Of a DNA stretch of 64,000 bases, positions 16,318 through 25,429 are shown one piece after another. Both the position numbers and the translations under genes were made by a program. A model generated the notes under the pieces. It had not been told where the DNA came from. It saw only the letters and a program-made list of their open reading frames with translations, and ran no database searches. This stretch comes from Trinickia caryophylli (lineage in GTDB: Bacteria > Pseudomonadota > Gammaproteobacteria > Burkholderiales > Burkholderiaceae): the NCBI RefSeq assembly GCF_034424545.1, contig NZ_CP139970.1:744001-808000 (forward strand). Direction: 5' to 3'. Each line of letters begins with the position of its first letter. Position 1 is the stretch's first letter.

Positions 16318-16380
16318 ATGGAATTGCTCATTGGTTTCGTGACGACGCTTTGTATCTCCTTACTGATCTTCCGCCGATGA
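16318..16380 (+). CDS. Candidate 20-residue membrane miniprotein
   Basis: ATG 16318 is preceded by GGAGGAG (16306-16312), among the best ribosome-binding sites in the window, at ideal spacing. The frame encodes 20 residues. There is a hydrophobic stretch of about 15 residues beginning ELLIGFV, then a positively charged RR end, as in single-pass small membrane proteins. It lies between bfd and tonB and ends 54 bases before the tonB ATG, so it could belong to the iron-regulated transcript. No family recognised; without conservation data it may be chance, but the ribosome-binding site argues for translation. Confidence 0.4.
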   Translation: MELLIGFVTTLCISLLIFRR

Positions 16381-16434
16381 TGTGCCCAGGCTTTACCCGC
16401 ACGGCCGGTCGCGGCGGTGCCCCGTTGCGCTAGC

Positions 16435-17190
16435 ATGCAGACTTCGTTCAATTTCCCGGCCGGTCTGGAACCGGTTACGCCGTCGCCGAGGCGCGTGCGC
16501 GTCGCCTCTACGGTTGGCGTCGTCGCATTGATCCATGCCGTGCTGATCGCTGCCGTCCTGCGCGCCACGGAAAAGCCCGCCCGGCCGCCTGCGCTCGAGT
16601 CCGTTGTCATGACGGCTCAGCTCCTGAGCCCGGCACCCGCGCCCGCCGCACCTGCCGCGGTGCAATCGACTCCCACACCGCCCGAGCCGCGCCCCGTCGT
16701 CAAGAAAAAGGTCGAGCCGCGTCCCGCACGCGTGGCGCCCGCGCCAATGCGCACGCCCGCCCCGAATGCGCCTGCGGCGCCGCCGGCTCCGGCACCCGAG
16801 CCCGCGCAAAGTACGCCCGCCCCTGCGGCGCCGAGCGATGCCGCCAACCATGCGGCACAACAGCAGGCCGCGGCCCCCGCCGTAGGCCGCGAAACGCTGG
16901 CCATCAGCGCACCCAAAAACGTCTCGCATCTGGACTGCCGCATCGTCAAACCCGACTACCCAGCCCTCTCGCGTCGGCGCGGGGAGACCGGAACGGCCGA
17001 GGTGCGCTTCGTCGTGGGGCTCACCGGCGCGATCGAAAGCATCACACTGGCGAAGAGCAGCGGCTATCCGCGCCTCGACGACGCTGCAATGGCAGCGATG
17101 CGCTCGAGTTCATGTCGTCCGTACCTGGAAAACGGCTCGCCCGTGCGGGCGGCCTATACGCAACCCTTTGCGTTCGCATTCGACGACTGA
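16435..17190 (+). CDS. tonB: TonB energy-transducing protein
   Basis: A 251-residue periplasm-spanning protein. It has one N-terminal membrane anchor (about residues 23-43), a long Pro/Ala-rich linker (about 60-145), and a C-terminal TonB domain. That domain contains PDYPALSRRRGETGTAEVRF and a SSGYPRLDDAAMAA motif. With ExbB and ExbD it couples the proton gradient to TonB-dependent receptors, two of which (at 6.8 and 36 kb) lie in this window. It starts a tonB-exbB-exbD operon with 42- and 15-base gaps. A C-terminal Cys pair (SHLDC, SSSCRPY) is present. Start ATG 16435 chosen because it begins the MQTSFN segment before the anchor; the longer frame from 16417 is less likely. Confidence 0.88.
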   Translation: MQTSFNFPAGLEPVTPSPRRVRVASTVGVVALIHAVLIAAVLRATEKPARPPALESVVMTAQLLSPAPAPAAPAAVQSTPTPPEPRPVVKKKVEPRPARVAPAPMRTPAPNAPAAPPAPAPEPAQSTPAPAAPSDAANHAAQQQAAAPAVGRETLAISAPKNVSHLDCRIVKPDYPALSRRRGETGTAEVRFVVGLTGAIESITLAKSSGYPRLDDAAMAAMRSSSCRPYLENGSPVRAAYTQPFAFAFDD

Positions 17191-17232
17191 CCGTCAGCCG
17201 ATATCAGACAGTTAAGCAAAAAGAGGAAAACC

Positions 17233-17961
17233 ATGCAGAGCTATGGAGTAGCCCACGTCTGGGCGCAGGGCGATTTCGTGACACGGGCGATCGCGATCGC
17301 GCTGCTGGCAATGTCGCTGCTATCGTGGAGCGTCATGATCGTCAAAGGGTGGAATGTCATTCGACTGCGGCGTCTCACGAAAAACGCCGAGCGCGACTTC
17401 TGGCATTCGGACGATCTCGCAAGCGGCATCGAGAAGCTCAGCGAATCGGCAAACAGCCGCACCGACAATCCGTTTCTCGCGCTTGCCCTCTCCGGTCAAC
17501 AGGCCGCCGAACACCACAAGCGTACGCGTCCTCATCTGCACGATCAGCTCGACGTATCGGAATGGATCTCGGGCTGCCTGAAAGACACGATGGACAACCG
17601 TGTGGCCCAGTTGCAAAGCGGGCTCAGCGTGCTCGCGTCGATCGGCTCGACGGCGCCGTTCGTCGGGCTGTTCGGCACGGTATGGGGCATTCATCATGCG
17701 CTGCTGTCGATCGGCGCAAACGGAGCGACCTCGATCGACCAGATCGCCGGGCCCATCGGCGAGGCACTCGTCATGACCGCATTCGGCCTCGTGGTGGCGA
17801 TCCCCGCCGTACTCGGCTACAACGCCCTCACCCGTTCGAACAAGGCGCTCGTCGGCAGCCTGCGCCGCTTCGCGCACGGTCTGCACGCCTACTTCGTCAC
17901 CGGCACGCGCCTTGGCTCGGCGGCGAACCCGGGCTTGCGGCTCGCCGCAGCCGCGCAGTAA
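17233..17961 (+). CDS. exbB: ExbB proton-channel subunit
   Basis: A 242-residue MotA/TolQ/ExbB-family inner-membrane protein with three helices. The first lies near the N-terminus (about 15-37). The other two surround GSTAPFVGLFGTVWGIHHAL and EALVMTAFGLVVAIPAVLGYN, the signature of the family. It has an AGAGGAAAA ribosome-binding site. It is the second gene of the tonB-exbB-exbD operon. Confidence 0.92.
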   Translation: MQSYGVAHVWAQGDFVTRAIAIALLAMSLLSWSVMIVKGWNVIRLRRLTKNAERDFWHSDDLASGIEKLSESANSRTDNPFLALALSGQQAAEHHKRTRPHLHDQLDVSEWISGCLKDTMDNRVAQLQSGLSVLASIGSTAPFVGLFGTVWGIHHALLSIGANGATSIDQIAGPIGEALVMTAFGLVVAIPAVLGYNALTRSNKALVGSLRRFAHGLHAYFVTGTRLGSAANPGLRLAAAAQ

Positions 17962-17976
17962 CGGAGCGAATTCACG

Positions 17977-18405
17977 ATGGCTATGCAAGCGTTCGAGGAC
18001 GACGACGACACATTGATGAACGAAATCAACATGACGCCGCTCGTCGACGTCATGTTGGTTCTGCTGATCGTATTCATCGTCGCGGTACCCGCGATTCAGC
18101 GCGCGATCAAAATCGATCTCCCTCAAACGGGCGGCGACAGGCAATCGCAAACGCCGGCTCACGTCAACGTTGCGGTGCGCGCCGACGGCTCGCTCTTCTG
18201 GAACAGCGAACCCGTCTCGGAACAAACGCTCTATGCGCGTCTGCGGCAGACCGCGCACGACAATCCGCAGACCGAGTTGCACCTCGAGGCGGATCGCAAG
18301 GTCCCGTACGAGCGGGTAGCCGACGTCATGGCGGCCGCGCAGTCGGGAGGCATGGCGAAGATCGGCTTCATCACCGAGCCCAAGCCAGAGGCGCAAACGA
18401 AGTAA
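17977..18405 (+). CDS. exbD: ExbD biopolymer transport protein
   Basis: A 142-residue protein with one N-terminal membrane helix following the conserved NEINMTPLVDVMLVLLI. The Asp in that segment (D24) is the essential proton-pathway residue. The rest is a periplasmic domain. It is the last gene of the operon, followed by a strong terminator. Confidence 0.93.
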   Translation: MAMQAFEDDDDTLMNEINMTPLVDVMLVLLIVFIVAVPAIQRAIKIDLPQTGGDRQSQTPAHVNVAVRADGSLFWNSEPVSEQTLYARLRQTAHDNPQTELHLEADRKVPYERVADVMAAAQSGGMAKIGFITEPKPEAQTK

Positions 18406-18447
18406 GCACGAAGCACGCGCAAACGTGCCCGACCGCCGCGCAAAATA

Positions 18448-18480
18448 AAAGGCCCTCATCGCCGGACGAGGGCCTTTTTT
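18448..18480 (+). terminator. Rho-independent terminator of tonB-exbB-exbD
   Basis: AAAGGCCCTC (18448-18457) and GAGGGCCTTT (18468-18477) form a 10-bp stem with a 10-base loop, followed by a T-run (18475-18480). Confidence 0.9.
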
Positions 18481-18756
18481 CATGCGCACGCGGCGCCTTC
18501 GGGCGGCGGACTCGCTCGCCATCGGGGTAGCGGGAGACCGCGATACCGGCGGCCGTGTTCTCCACGGACCGCACCATCACGCCCTATCCGGCTTGCTATG
18601 AGAGCAGCCGCCTGAGTCCGAGACGGACACCTCCGTCACGGAAGGGATTTCACTATAGGCTTCGTCGGCGAGCCGTTCAAGCGAACGGCCATAGAAACTA
18701 CTGATCGTCGACGACGCTTAAATGACGAAAGCGAACACCGCGGTCAGGCGCTGCGC
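18481..18756. other. Intergenic stretch between exbD terminator and LysR gene
   Basis: With 18406-18480 this makes about 350 non-coding bases. I see no gene, repeat or regulatory site other than the exbD terminator. Both neighbours end here. Confidence 0.5.
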
Positions 18757-19776
18757 TCAGGCGTCGTGGCCGACGGGTTCGGCGCTTTCCGAACTCGCGG
18801 CCGGCACCGCTTGCACGCGCTGTTGCAAAGCGACCACCTGTTGGTGGGTCGGGCACTCGATTGAAGTCTGGCCGCCACCATCGAGCACTTCCACCAGATA
18901 GTCGACGAATGCGCGGACAGCCGGCGCTAGTCCTTGACGCGAAACGAACACGGCAAAGAGCTGCGGCGCCGGCAGGGTCCAACCCGGCATGACCGGCGAG
19001 AGCTGCCCGGCCCGCATCGCCGCGCCGTACATCATGACGGGCAGCGCGGCAATGCCGACGCCCGCCATGACGGCCTCGCGTATCGTCCCGAGATCGGCTG
19101 TCACGACGCGCGGCTCGTGTTCGTGGAGGTAGCGTTGCCCATCCGGCGCGATGAGATGAAAAACATGCCGGCCGTCGCCGCTTGGCGTATCGAGTGTCTG
19201 AAAGCGCGCGAGATCCGCCGGGACCAGCGGAGGCGCATGCTGGCTCAGCAGATTCGGCGCGCCGACAAGCATCTGCTCCGTCCGCCACAGCGGACGGGCG
19301 ACGACGTTGGCGCTGTCGGGCGGCTCGGAGCGCACGCGCAACGCCACGTCGATCGAATCCTCATAGAGGTCGATGACGCGATTCGTGACCCGTACGGATA
19401 CACGCACCTCGGGATAGCGCAGCAGAAATTCCGGCAGCACGTTCGAGAGCATCGTCTGGGACACCGTAACAGGCACACTCACGCGCACCGTGCCGCGGGG
19501 CGCCGCGCGCAACTCCTGTACGGCATTCATTGCGGCCTGCGCTTCGGAAAGCATCGCCTGGCAGTGCGTATAAAAGCGCTGCCCAGCCTCGGTGAGCGCG
19601 AGCTTGCGCGTCGAGCGTTGCAAAAGCCGTACGCCGAGCGAAGTTTCGAGCTCGGCGACGCGCCGCGACAGGCGCGACTTCGAAATGCCGAGCACACGTT
19701 CAGCGGCCGAAAACCCGCCGTGTTCGACCACTTGGGCGAAGTACATGAGGTCGTTGAGGTTGTGGGCATCGAGCAT
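18757..19776 (-). CDS. LysR-family transcriptional regulator
   Basis: A 339-residue regulator. The N-terminal winged helix-turn-helix (about residues 5-65) has GGFSAAERVLGISKSRLSRR. The effector-binding domain follows (about 90-295), then a Gln/Ser/Ala-rich tail. The sequence style (DLMYFAQVVEHGGFSAAER) is that of the CrgA/DmlR-like branch. It is divergent from the pirin gene, which it probably controls from the 121-bp intergenic region; the inducer is unknown. Confidence 0.88.
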   Translation of the reverse strand: MLDAHNLNDLMYFAQVVEHGGFSAAERVLGISKSRLSRRVAELETSLGVRLLQRSTRKLALTEAGQRFYTHCQAMLSEAQAAMNAVQELRAAPRGTVRVSVPVTVSQTMLSNVLPEFLLRYPEVRVSVRVTNRVIDLYEDSIDVALRVRSEPPDSANVVARPLWRTEQMLVGAPNLLSQHAPPLVPADLARFQTLDTPSGDGRHVFHLIAPDGQRYLHEHEPRVVTADLGTIREAVMAGVGIAALPVMMYGAAMRAGQLSPVMPGWTLPAPQLFAVFVSRQGLAPAVRAFVDYLVEVLDGGGQTSIECPTHQQVVALQQRVQAVPAASSESAEPVGHDA

Positions 19777-19897
19777 GTCGTCGTTCCATCAATAGGACAA
19801 TCCATTGCCGCGGCGCGGGCTAAACGGTTGAAGACCGGTCCATATAATAGCCTTCAAGTCAAACAGGCGACGCGCACTTGCGCAGTCGGAAATTGCC

Positions 19898-20770
19898 ATG
19901 CCCACGATCCGCAGCATCAAGTACACGATCCCCGCCACGCGCGCAACCGAAGGCGGCGGCTTCGTCGTGCATCGCCCGTTCCCTACCCGCGCGCTGATGG
20001 ACTTCGACCCGTTTTTGCTGCTCGATGAAATGGGCCCCGTCGATTACGCGCCCGGCGAGGCCAAGGGTGCGCCCGACCATCCGCATCGCGGCTTCGAAAC
20101 GGTGACCTACGTGCTCGAAGGGTGCTTTCGTCACAAGGATTCCGCCGGTCACGCCGGCGTGCTGCGTCCGGGCGACGTACAGTGGATGACAGCGGGCGCA
20201 GGCGTCGTACATAGCGAGATGCCGGATCCCGATTTCGCGCGCGAGGGCGGCCGCGTTCATGGCTTGCAGCTCTGGGTGAACCTGCCGCGCCGCGACAAGA
20301 TGATCGCGCCGCGCTATCAGGAGATCGCGGCCTCCGGCATTCCGTGCGCAACGTCGCCGGACGGCAAGGTGCACGTGAAAGTGATTGCCGGCGAAGCCCT
20401 CGGCGTATCGGCTCGGATCGAGACGCGCACACCGATTCTTTATCAGCACTTCACGCTGCAGCCGGGCGCATCGATCGAGCATCCGGTGCCCCCCACGTTC
20501 CGCGTGTTCGCTTATCCGCTCGCCGGAACCGGCCGATACGGTCCTACACGACAAGCAGTCGCGGCGCAGCGCATGATCGTTTTCGACGACGAAGGGCAAA
20601 CCATCGCGCTCGCCGCCGGTAACGAGCCGCTCGACGTCCTGTTGATCGGCGGCGTACCGCTCAACGAACCGATCGTGCGCCATGGGCCGTTCGTCATGAA
20701 TACCGAAGACGAAATCCGTGAAGCCATCGTCGACTATCAGGCGGGGAGAATGGGTCATATTGCGGCGTGA
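19898..20770 (+). CDS. Pirin family protein
   Basis: A 290-residue bicupin. The metal-binding motif of pirins is intact: HPHRGFETVTYVLEG gives two His ligands, and GAGVVHSEMP gives the third His and a Glu. Related bacterial proteins show quercetin 2,3-dioxygenase activity or modulate metabolism. Divergent from a LysR gene, a pair commonly seen in Proteobacteria with the regulator repressing or activating the pirin gene. A TATAAT box lies at 19843-19848, but no well-spaced -35 accompanies it. Confidence 0.9.
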   Translation: MPTIRSIKYTIPATRATEGGGFVVHRPFPTRALMDFDPFLLLDEMGPVDYAPGEAKGAPDHPHRGFETVTYVLEGCFRHKDSAGHAGVLRPGDVQWMTAGAGVVHSEMPDPDFAREGGRVHGLQLWVNLPRRDKMIAPRYQEIAASGIPCATSPDGKVHVKVIAGEALGVSARIETRTPILYQHFTLQPGASIEHPVPPTFRVFAYPLAGTGRYGPTRQAVAAQRMIVFDDEGQTIALAAGNEPLDVLLIGGVPLNEPIVRHGPFVMNTEDEIREAIVDYQAGRMGHIAA

Positions 20771-20963
20771 TGCCCAGGCCCTGCCCAACCGGTGCCGACG
20801 CGCCCGCGCCCTGATCCCGCCACAGACTGCACGCAAAAGGCGAGCGCGGCAGATTTGCGTCACAATAACCGCTCGTGCCATCGACGCCGAGGTTGCCCGG
20901 CAACCCCGGCGGGCGAACGGCGTCGTACTGCCGAGGCACGCCCTCGACTTCGGAGCCTATTGC

Positions 20964-21386
20964 ATGAGCGAACGCATCGTCAACGCCAAGACCGGCGCGA
21001 CCAACTATCAAGTCACCTTCGATGACGGTGCTCATCTGTGGCACGCCGACGAGCCGGTCGCGTTGGGCGGCGGCGATCGCGCCCCCACTCCGGTATCGCT
21101 GCTGTTGTCGAGCCTCGGCGCCTGTACCTCGATCACCCTGAAAATGTACGCTCAGCGCAAAGGCTGGCCGCTCACGGACGTCCACGTCACGCTCTCGCTC
21201 GAACCAGCGGGCGACGGCAACACGATCAATCGCACGATCGTGCTCGATGGCGCGCTATCGGACGAGCAACGCGAGCGCCTCTTGCAGATCGCGAACGCGT
21301 GCCCGGTGCACAAGATCCTCACGCGTCCGATCGGCATCCACACGGGCCTCGCTGTGGTGCCGCCCGCAGTGGAGAGCGCCCCCTGA
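20964..21386 (+). CDS. OsmC family protein (YhfA-like)
   Basis: A 140-residue protein of the OsmC/Ohr fold. The first cysteine motif is SLGACTSITLKMYAQRKGW and the second is ANACPVHKILTRPI. The pair of cysteines gives thiol-dependent hydroperoxide reductase activity in characterised relatives. Start ATG 20964 (MSERIVNAKTG) matches the family start; the longer upstream frame is Arg-rich and unlikely. It is followed by the AtaL-like gene in the same direction at 27 bases. Confidence 0.82.
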   Translation: MSERIVNAKTGATNYQVTFDDGAHLWHADEPVALGGGDRAPTPVSLLLSSLGACTSITLKMYAQRKGWPLTDVHVTLSLEPAGDGNTINRTIVLDGALSDEQRERLLQIANACPVHKILTRPIGIHTGLAVVPPAVESAP

Positions 21387-21413
21387 GCGTACGCCCGCAT
21401 AGGAAGCACACCC

Positions 21414-21896
21414 TTGAATTTCGAACACCTGGTTCAAGTCAACGATCCTCTCAACCCGCTCGTCGATACGCTGAGCCGCGACGAGCTATGGGAAGGCCTC
21501 GTGCTGCGCGCCGAGCAGCCCCAGCTCTTCGTGATCGGTCTCGACAGCTGCACGATCCTGTCGCGCGGCGATCGCACATTCGAGCGGGAGCTGCACTACG
21601 GCCCCGCGACCGTGCGCGATCGGGTCACGCTCACGCCGAACGAGAGCGTGCGCTACGACATCATGGCAACCGAGGCCCACGTAGGCGGCTCGCTGACGAT
21701 GACGATCGAGCAGCCCGACGAGATGCAGCTCTTCGTTCGCTTCGAATACACCACGACGCTGCCTGCCGCACAGACGGAGGACGACCGTCGCACGAGCGAG
21801 ATCGTGAAATCGGCCTACCGGGAAGCGGACATCGACACCGTCAGGCTGATTCGTCAGTACGCGCGCACGCCGAAATCGCCTGATTCGCTGCATTGA
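21414..21896 (+). CDS. AtaL-like (DUF1857) SRPBCC-fold protein
   Basis: A 160-residue protein read from TTG 21414, which has an AGGAAG ribosome-binding site at 21401-21406. The opening FEHLVQVNDP, later LTRDELWEGL-like (here LSRDELWEGLVLRAEQPQ) and the C-terminal VKSAYREADIDTVRLIR match the DUF1857/AtaL family of lipid-pocket proteins. Its biological role is unknown to me. The neighbouring OsmC and pirin genes may hint at stress metabolism, but this is only context. Confidence 0.72.
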   Translation: MNFEHLVQVNDPLNPLVDTLSRDELWEGLVLRAEQPQLFVIGLDSCTILSRGDRTFERELHYGPATVRDRVTLTPNESVRYDIMATEAHVGGSLTMTIEQPDEMQLFVRFEYTTTLPAAQTEDDRRTSEIVKSAYREADIDTVRLIRQYARTPKSPDSLH

Positions 21897-22093
21897 CGAA
21901 CGGCTCTGGGCCGTCTGCCCTGTCTGCCCCTTCGAGTGGTGGACGGCCCGCCATGGTTCGGTGACGGAGTTCGCCCGGGTCGAAGCTGGCCCCAAGAGAG
22001 AACTCGCGCCCTGTTGCGCCCGCCCCCCATATCGGGCGCGACATGAACCGAGCCTATCGGCGCCCTATCTCGATCAAAATGTTTATTGCTATC

Positions 22094-22110
22094 GATAATG
22101 ATTCTCATTT
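22094..22110 (+). promoter_or_regulatory. Fur box upstream of hemP
   Basis: GATAATGATTCTCATTT matches the Fur consensus (GATAATGATAATCATTATC) closely, with a second related TTCTCAT a few bases on. It ends 44 bases before the hemP ATG, so hemP should be iron-repressed. Confidence 0.85.
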
Positions 22111-22154
22111 ATACTGCTTCTCATCGAATCGACATTCGGATGCACTAAACATCA

Positions 22155-22418
22155 ATGAGCGAATTCAACCGTTCTTCCACCTTGACCTTGCGAGGCTCGA
22201 CGAACACCGCATTGCGGCAGCGTCGAATTGAAAGACCGCGGGCAAGCGCGAGTTCCGCGCCTCATGGTCTGCCGGCAGCAAGTGCATCCGCACGCGAACA
22301 GCGTGTAGTCGGCAGTGATGCGCTATTGCAAGGACAAACCCATGTGCTGATTGCACATAACGGCGAAACGTACCAATTGCGCGCTACGCGCCTCGGCAAG
22401 CTGATTCTGACGAAGTAA
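22155..22418 (+). CDS. hemP: HemP/HmuP hemin uptake protein
   Basis: An 87-residue protein. The C-terminal half is the HemP core (VVGSDALLQGQTHVLIAHNG then YQLRATRLGKLILTK). In several beta- and gamma-proteobacteria it is needed for haem-receptor expression. The N-terminal 45 residues are Ala/Ser/Arg-rich. Unlike many relatives it is not followed by a haem transport operon but by a convergent ftrD gene, so it is an orphan copy here. A strong Fur box lies upstream. Confidence 0.9.
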   Translation: MSEFNRSSTLTLRGSTNTALRQRRIERPRASASSAPHGLPAASASAREQRVVGSDALLQGQTHVLIAHNGETYQLRATRLGKLILTK

Positions 22419-22757
22419 GCGCCGATCACCGAGTATTGTGGGGACCACCTCTCCGAGAGGTGTTTGGCAGTAGCCAGCAGCGACGGCCCGCACGCTAGTC
22501 TAGACCCCTTCGTGCACACCATTCAGCATCCGTCCGAGCAAGCCATGCCGCTTTTTTCAGGTCCCGCCCGTTCAAGCCTGTAGCAGCGCATCCGCGCTCG
22601 ATCAGGCGCCCGACAGGGCATCCCTTCGAAGCACTACGCGTCACACTCGCCGCAGCATGCGCGGCGAGCCGGCACAGGGCCGGACAAAGCCGGCTGCCGG
22701 CCTATTCGCGGCGGCCGCGCGGCCACCACGAACAGGCGGCGCGCCACGATTACCTCA
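22419..22757. other. Intergenic stretch between hemP and ftrD
   Basis: No gene supported. A 7-bp hairpin (CACCTCT at 22446-22452, AGAGGTG at 22456-22462, then TTT) about 30 bases after hemP may terminate it. The rest looks non-coding. Confidence 0.5.
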
Positions 22758-24170
22758 TCAGTGCGAGAAACCCCAGAACATCAGCCACCACGCGCTATCG
22801 GCCACCGCCAATGCGGCGACGAAGAGCAGCATCGCCGCAACACGCGCGACGGCACGCGCGTCATAGCGGCCGAGCACGCGCCAACCAAGCCAGGCACTCC
22901 AGGCGTTCGCGATGCAAAGCACCGCAATGCGGACATCCGCCGCCCACTCGAGCGGCACGTGCTCGGCCCGCAGCAGAGAGAGCGTCGTGGCCGAAAGGCC
23001 GAGAAACACGCCTGCGCCCGCGATCGGGATCAACGATTGGGCCAGATGATGCAGGCGTGGCCACTCGAAGCGCCCCTGCATGCGGGTGGCAGCAGCGAGC
23101 AACGCGAGCAACGCCGTACCGTAGACAACGCCAGTCACCACGATATAACCGACGACGAGTGCGCCATCGAGCCAGGAAAACACATCGTTTTGCGCGGGAT
23201 AGTGCGTGAGCAAAAACCACGGTGCATTGGTTTCGAGCGGCCACGTGATGTCGTGCTCGATGAGCCACATCGCGAGCGACTGCTTAAGCTGCACGAACCA
23301 GGGGCTCACCGTCCAATGAAAAGCGCCGATCGCGACACCGAGCAGGCCATAGAGAATCAACGCCGTATCCCACCCGCTCGCCGCGGCACGGCCCAGGTCG
23401 ACCACCTCTTCGGAAGGCGAGCGCCATGTCAGCTCGATGGCGTCACGATGCCCGCTGCATCGGCCACACATGTGGCATGCCGAAGCGCCCTTCATGTTGC
23501 GCAGAGGTACGAGCGGCGCGCAGTTGATAGGAATGACACGGTGACCGTGCTCGCCCGACTTGTATGAGCGCCGCCATGCCTGCTCGTCGACCTTGTAATG
23601 GAACGGCGCGAGCCGGGCCAGCAGTGCGAATACGCCGTTGACCGGGCAAAGATAACGACACCAGACGCGTTTTTCGCGGCCATACAGAAAGCCGATGACC
23701 ATCGCCCCGAGCGTCGAGCCGCCCAATACGAGAAGTACCGCGAGCGGATACTGATAGACGCTGACCATCTGGCCGTAGATGGTTGTCAGCCCGAACGCCA
23801 CGAACGGCCAGCCGCCCCAGCGCACCCAGCGCGGAATGGCGAGCCCGCGCCCGTGGCGGCTCGCGAATTCCGACAAGGCCCCTTCCGGGCACAGCACCCC
23901 GCACCATACGCGGCCGAGCAGCACCATCGAGAGCAGCACGAACGGCCACCAGATACCCCAGAACACGAACTGCGCAGCGAGCGTCAGGTTGTTCCAAAGG
24001 TGCGCCGTATCGTCAGGCAGCGGCAGGCATACCGGAACGATGATCAGAAACGCGTAAACGGCGACGACCGCCCATTGAATGGCGCGGATCGCCCCCCCAT
24101 GCTTTTGCATCCATGCGCCGACCAGGGCGAGCCGCCCTGGCGCCGGCGCCACATCGACACCGCAACTCAT
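22758..24170 (-). CDS. ftrD: FtrD-like polyferredoxin membrane protein
   Basis: A 470-residue inner-membrane protein, last gene of the iron-uptake operon. It has about nine or ten helices and a series of Cys motifs for Fe-S clusters on cytoplasmic loops: RVWCGVLCPEG, RVWCRYLCPVN, and a ferredoxin-like ACHMCGRCSGH. In Bordetella and Burkholderia FtrD is thought to pass electrons for Fe(II) oxidation or transport. Its start overlaps the ftrC stop by four bases, so translation is coupled. Confidence 0.88.
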   Translation of the reverse strand: MSCGVDVAPAPGRLALVGAWMQKHGGAIRAIQWAVVAVYAFLIIVPVCLPLPDDTAHLWNNLTLAAQFVFWGIWWPFVLLSMVLLGRVWCGVLCPEGALSEFASRHGRGLAIPRWVRWGGWPFVAFGLTTIYGQMVSVYQYPLAVLLVLGGSTLGAMVIGFLYGREKRVWCRYLCPVNGVFALLARLAPFHYKVDEQAWRRSYKSGEHGHRVIPINCAPLVPLRNMKGASACHMCGRCSGHRDAIELTWRSPSEEVVDLGRAAASGWDTALILYGLLGVAIGAFHWTVSPWFVQLKQSLAMWLIEHDITWPLETNAPWFLLTHYPAQNDVFSWLDGALVVGYIVVTGVVYGTALLALLAAATRMQGRFEWPRLHHLAQSLIPIAGAGVFLGLSATTLSLLRAEHVPLEWAADVRIAVLCIANAWSAWLGWRVLGRYDARAVARVAAMLLFVAALAVADSAWWLMFWGFSH

Positions 24171-25009
24171 ACGGCGCTACTCGCCGCCGCGGCCGGTGCC
24201 CGGTTCGCCCGGCGCAGGAGCCAGGCGACGAACACCCAATACAGCACATAGACCGTGAGGTTCGTCAAGGAAGGATGCGCGCGATAGCCCGTCAACGCGG
24301 CTACGAGCGAGCCCACGGTGCTCGAATCGTCAAGGATTCTGGAGCTGTCCCAGAGCTGGGAGATGCCGAGCGGCAGGATCTCCTTGTCGATGAGCTTATC
24401 GACTCCCGTTTGCAGCAGGCCAGCCGCGAGCAGCAGCAGCATGATCTCCGTCACGCGGAAAAACCGCCGCCAGGAAAAGAACCGCCCGCCGAGTTGCAGG
24501 AGGTAGAAAGTCAGGAACGCCAGCGCAAGCCCGATGACGATCGCGAATACGTCCGACGCGCTCACGTGGCCCGACTGCCCGAATCCTAGGCCGTAGAGAA
24601 AAATTACCGTCTCGCTGCCCTCACGGGCGATGGCGAGCGCCACGAGCACGGCCACGCCCCAGCGGTTTCCGTCGCGCGTGCGCTCCTGCAGCGAGCGCTC
24701 CATGTCGCGTTTCAGCGTGCGCCCGTGTCGCTTCATCCAAATGACCATCTGCACGATCAGCACACAGGCGATCAGCACCATGGCGGTCTGGAAATAATCG
24801 GCCGCATCGCCCGAGAGCACCTCGGTGAAGCCGACGAGTGCCGCGCCGAGTACGACGGCGGCGAGCAGGCCAATGCCGACGCCAGCCCATAGGAACGGCA
24901 ATCCGCGCCGCGCCGCGGCGTCGCCGTTCTTCAACCATGCATAGAGAATGCCGACGACGAGCAGCGCCTCGACACTCTCGCGCCAAACGACGAAAAGTAC
25001 CTGACCCAT
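24167..25009 (-). CDS. ftrC: FTR1-family iron permease
   Basis: A 280-residue inner-membrane permease with seven helices. Both REXXE iron-binding motifs are present: RESVE at 10-14 and REGSE at 129-133. It is the transport subunit of the FtrABCD ferrous-iron system; in relatives it works with the periplasmic P19 protein and a cupredoxin, both encoded upstream in the same direction. Confidence 0.93.
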   Translation of the reverse strand: MGQVLFVVWRESVEALLVVGILYAWLKNGDAAARRGLPFLWAGVGIGLLAAVVLGAALVGFTEVLSGDAADYFQTAMVLIACVLIVQMVIWMKRHGRTLKRDMERSLQERTRDGNRWGVAVLVALAIAREGSETVIFLYGLGFGQSGHVSASDVFAIVIGLALAFLTFYLLQLGGRFFSWRRFFRVTEIMLLLLAAGLLQTGVDKLIDKEILPLGISQLWDSSRILDDSSTVGSLVAALTGYRAHPSLTNLTVYVLYWVFVAWLLRRANRAPAAAASSAV

Positions 25010-25067
25010 CCAAACTTCTCCACGCGCGCGCCGGACGCCTTTCGGCCCGCGGCGCGCGCAAGTGCCG

Positions 25068-25406
25068 CTACTTGGCGACGATCAAACCTTGTGCCGCTTG
25101 ATGAAAATCGTCGAAGAACTTGTATTCCCCCGGCGACAGCGGCGCAATTACCACAAACGAATCAGCCCCGGGCGCAAGCACCTTCTCCTTGCGCAACTGC
25201 ACGCTCTCGAACTCCACCGCACCCTTGCCGGCATTGCGGATCTCGATCTTGATACGCTTGCCGGCCGGCACCTCGATGCGGGCCGGCGTCAGCTTGCCGT
25301 CCGCCATTTCGAGCTTGAACGTCGGCAGATCCTCCGCATGCACGCCCGCCGCCGCAACGCCCAGCGACGCCGCGACGAGCCAGGCCAGCTTTCGATGACG
25401 CTTCAT
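25068..25406 (-). CDS. ftrB: Cupredoxin-like periplasmic protein FtrB
   Basis: A 112-residue protein. The signal peptide is about residues 1-24 (AAAGVHA|EDL). A compact cupredoxin-type beta fold follows with ESVQLRKEKVLAPGA and GEYKFFDDFH. The classic copper ligands (Cys and Met) seem absent; His and acidic residues in the last loop could bind metal. The start ATG 25406 has a GAGGAG ribosome-binding site, and the upstream longer frame belongs to ftrA. Sits between ftrA and ftrC. Confidence 0.85.
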   Translation of the reverse strand: MKRHRKLAWLVAASLGVAAAGVHAEDLPTFKLEMADGKLTPARIEVPAGKRIKIEIRNAGKGAVEFESVQLRKEKVLAPGADSFVVIAPLSPGEYKFFDDFHQAAQGLIVAK

Positions 25407-25429
25407 TTGCGGCTCCTCTCGTTGCGGGC

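Noticed and set aside
19828..19848. TTGAAG and TATAAT as a complete promoter for pirin
   Set aside because: Spacing is only nine bases; only the -10 may be real.
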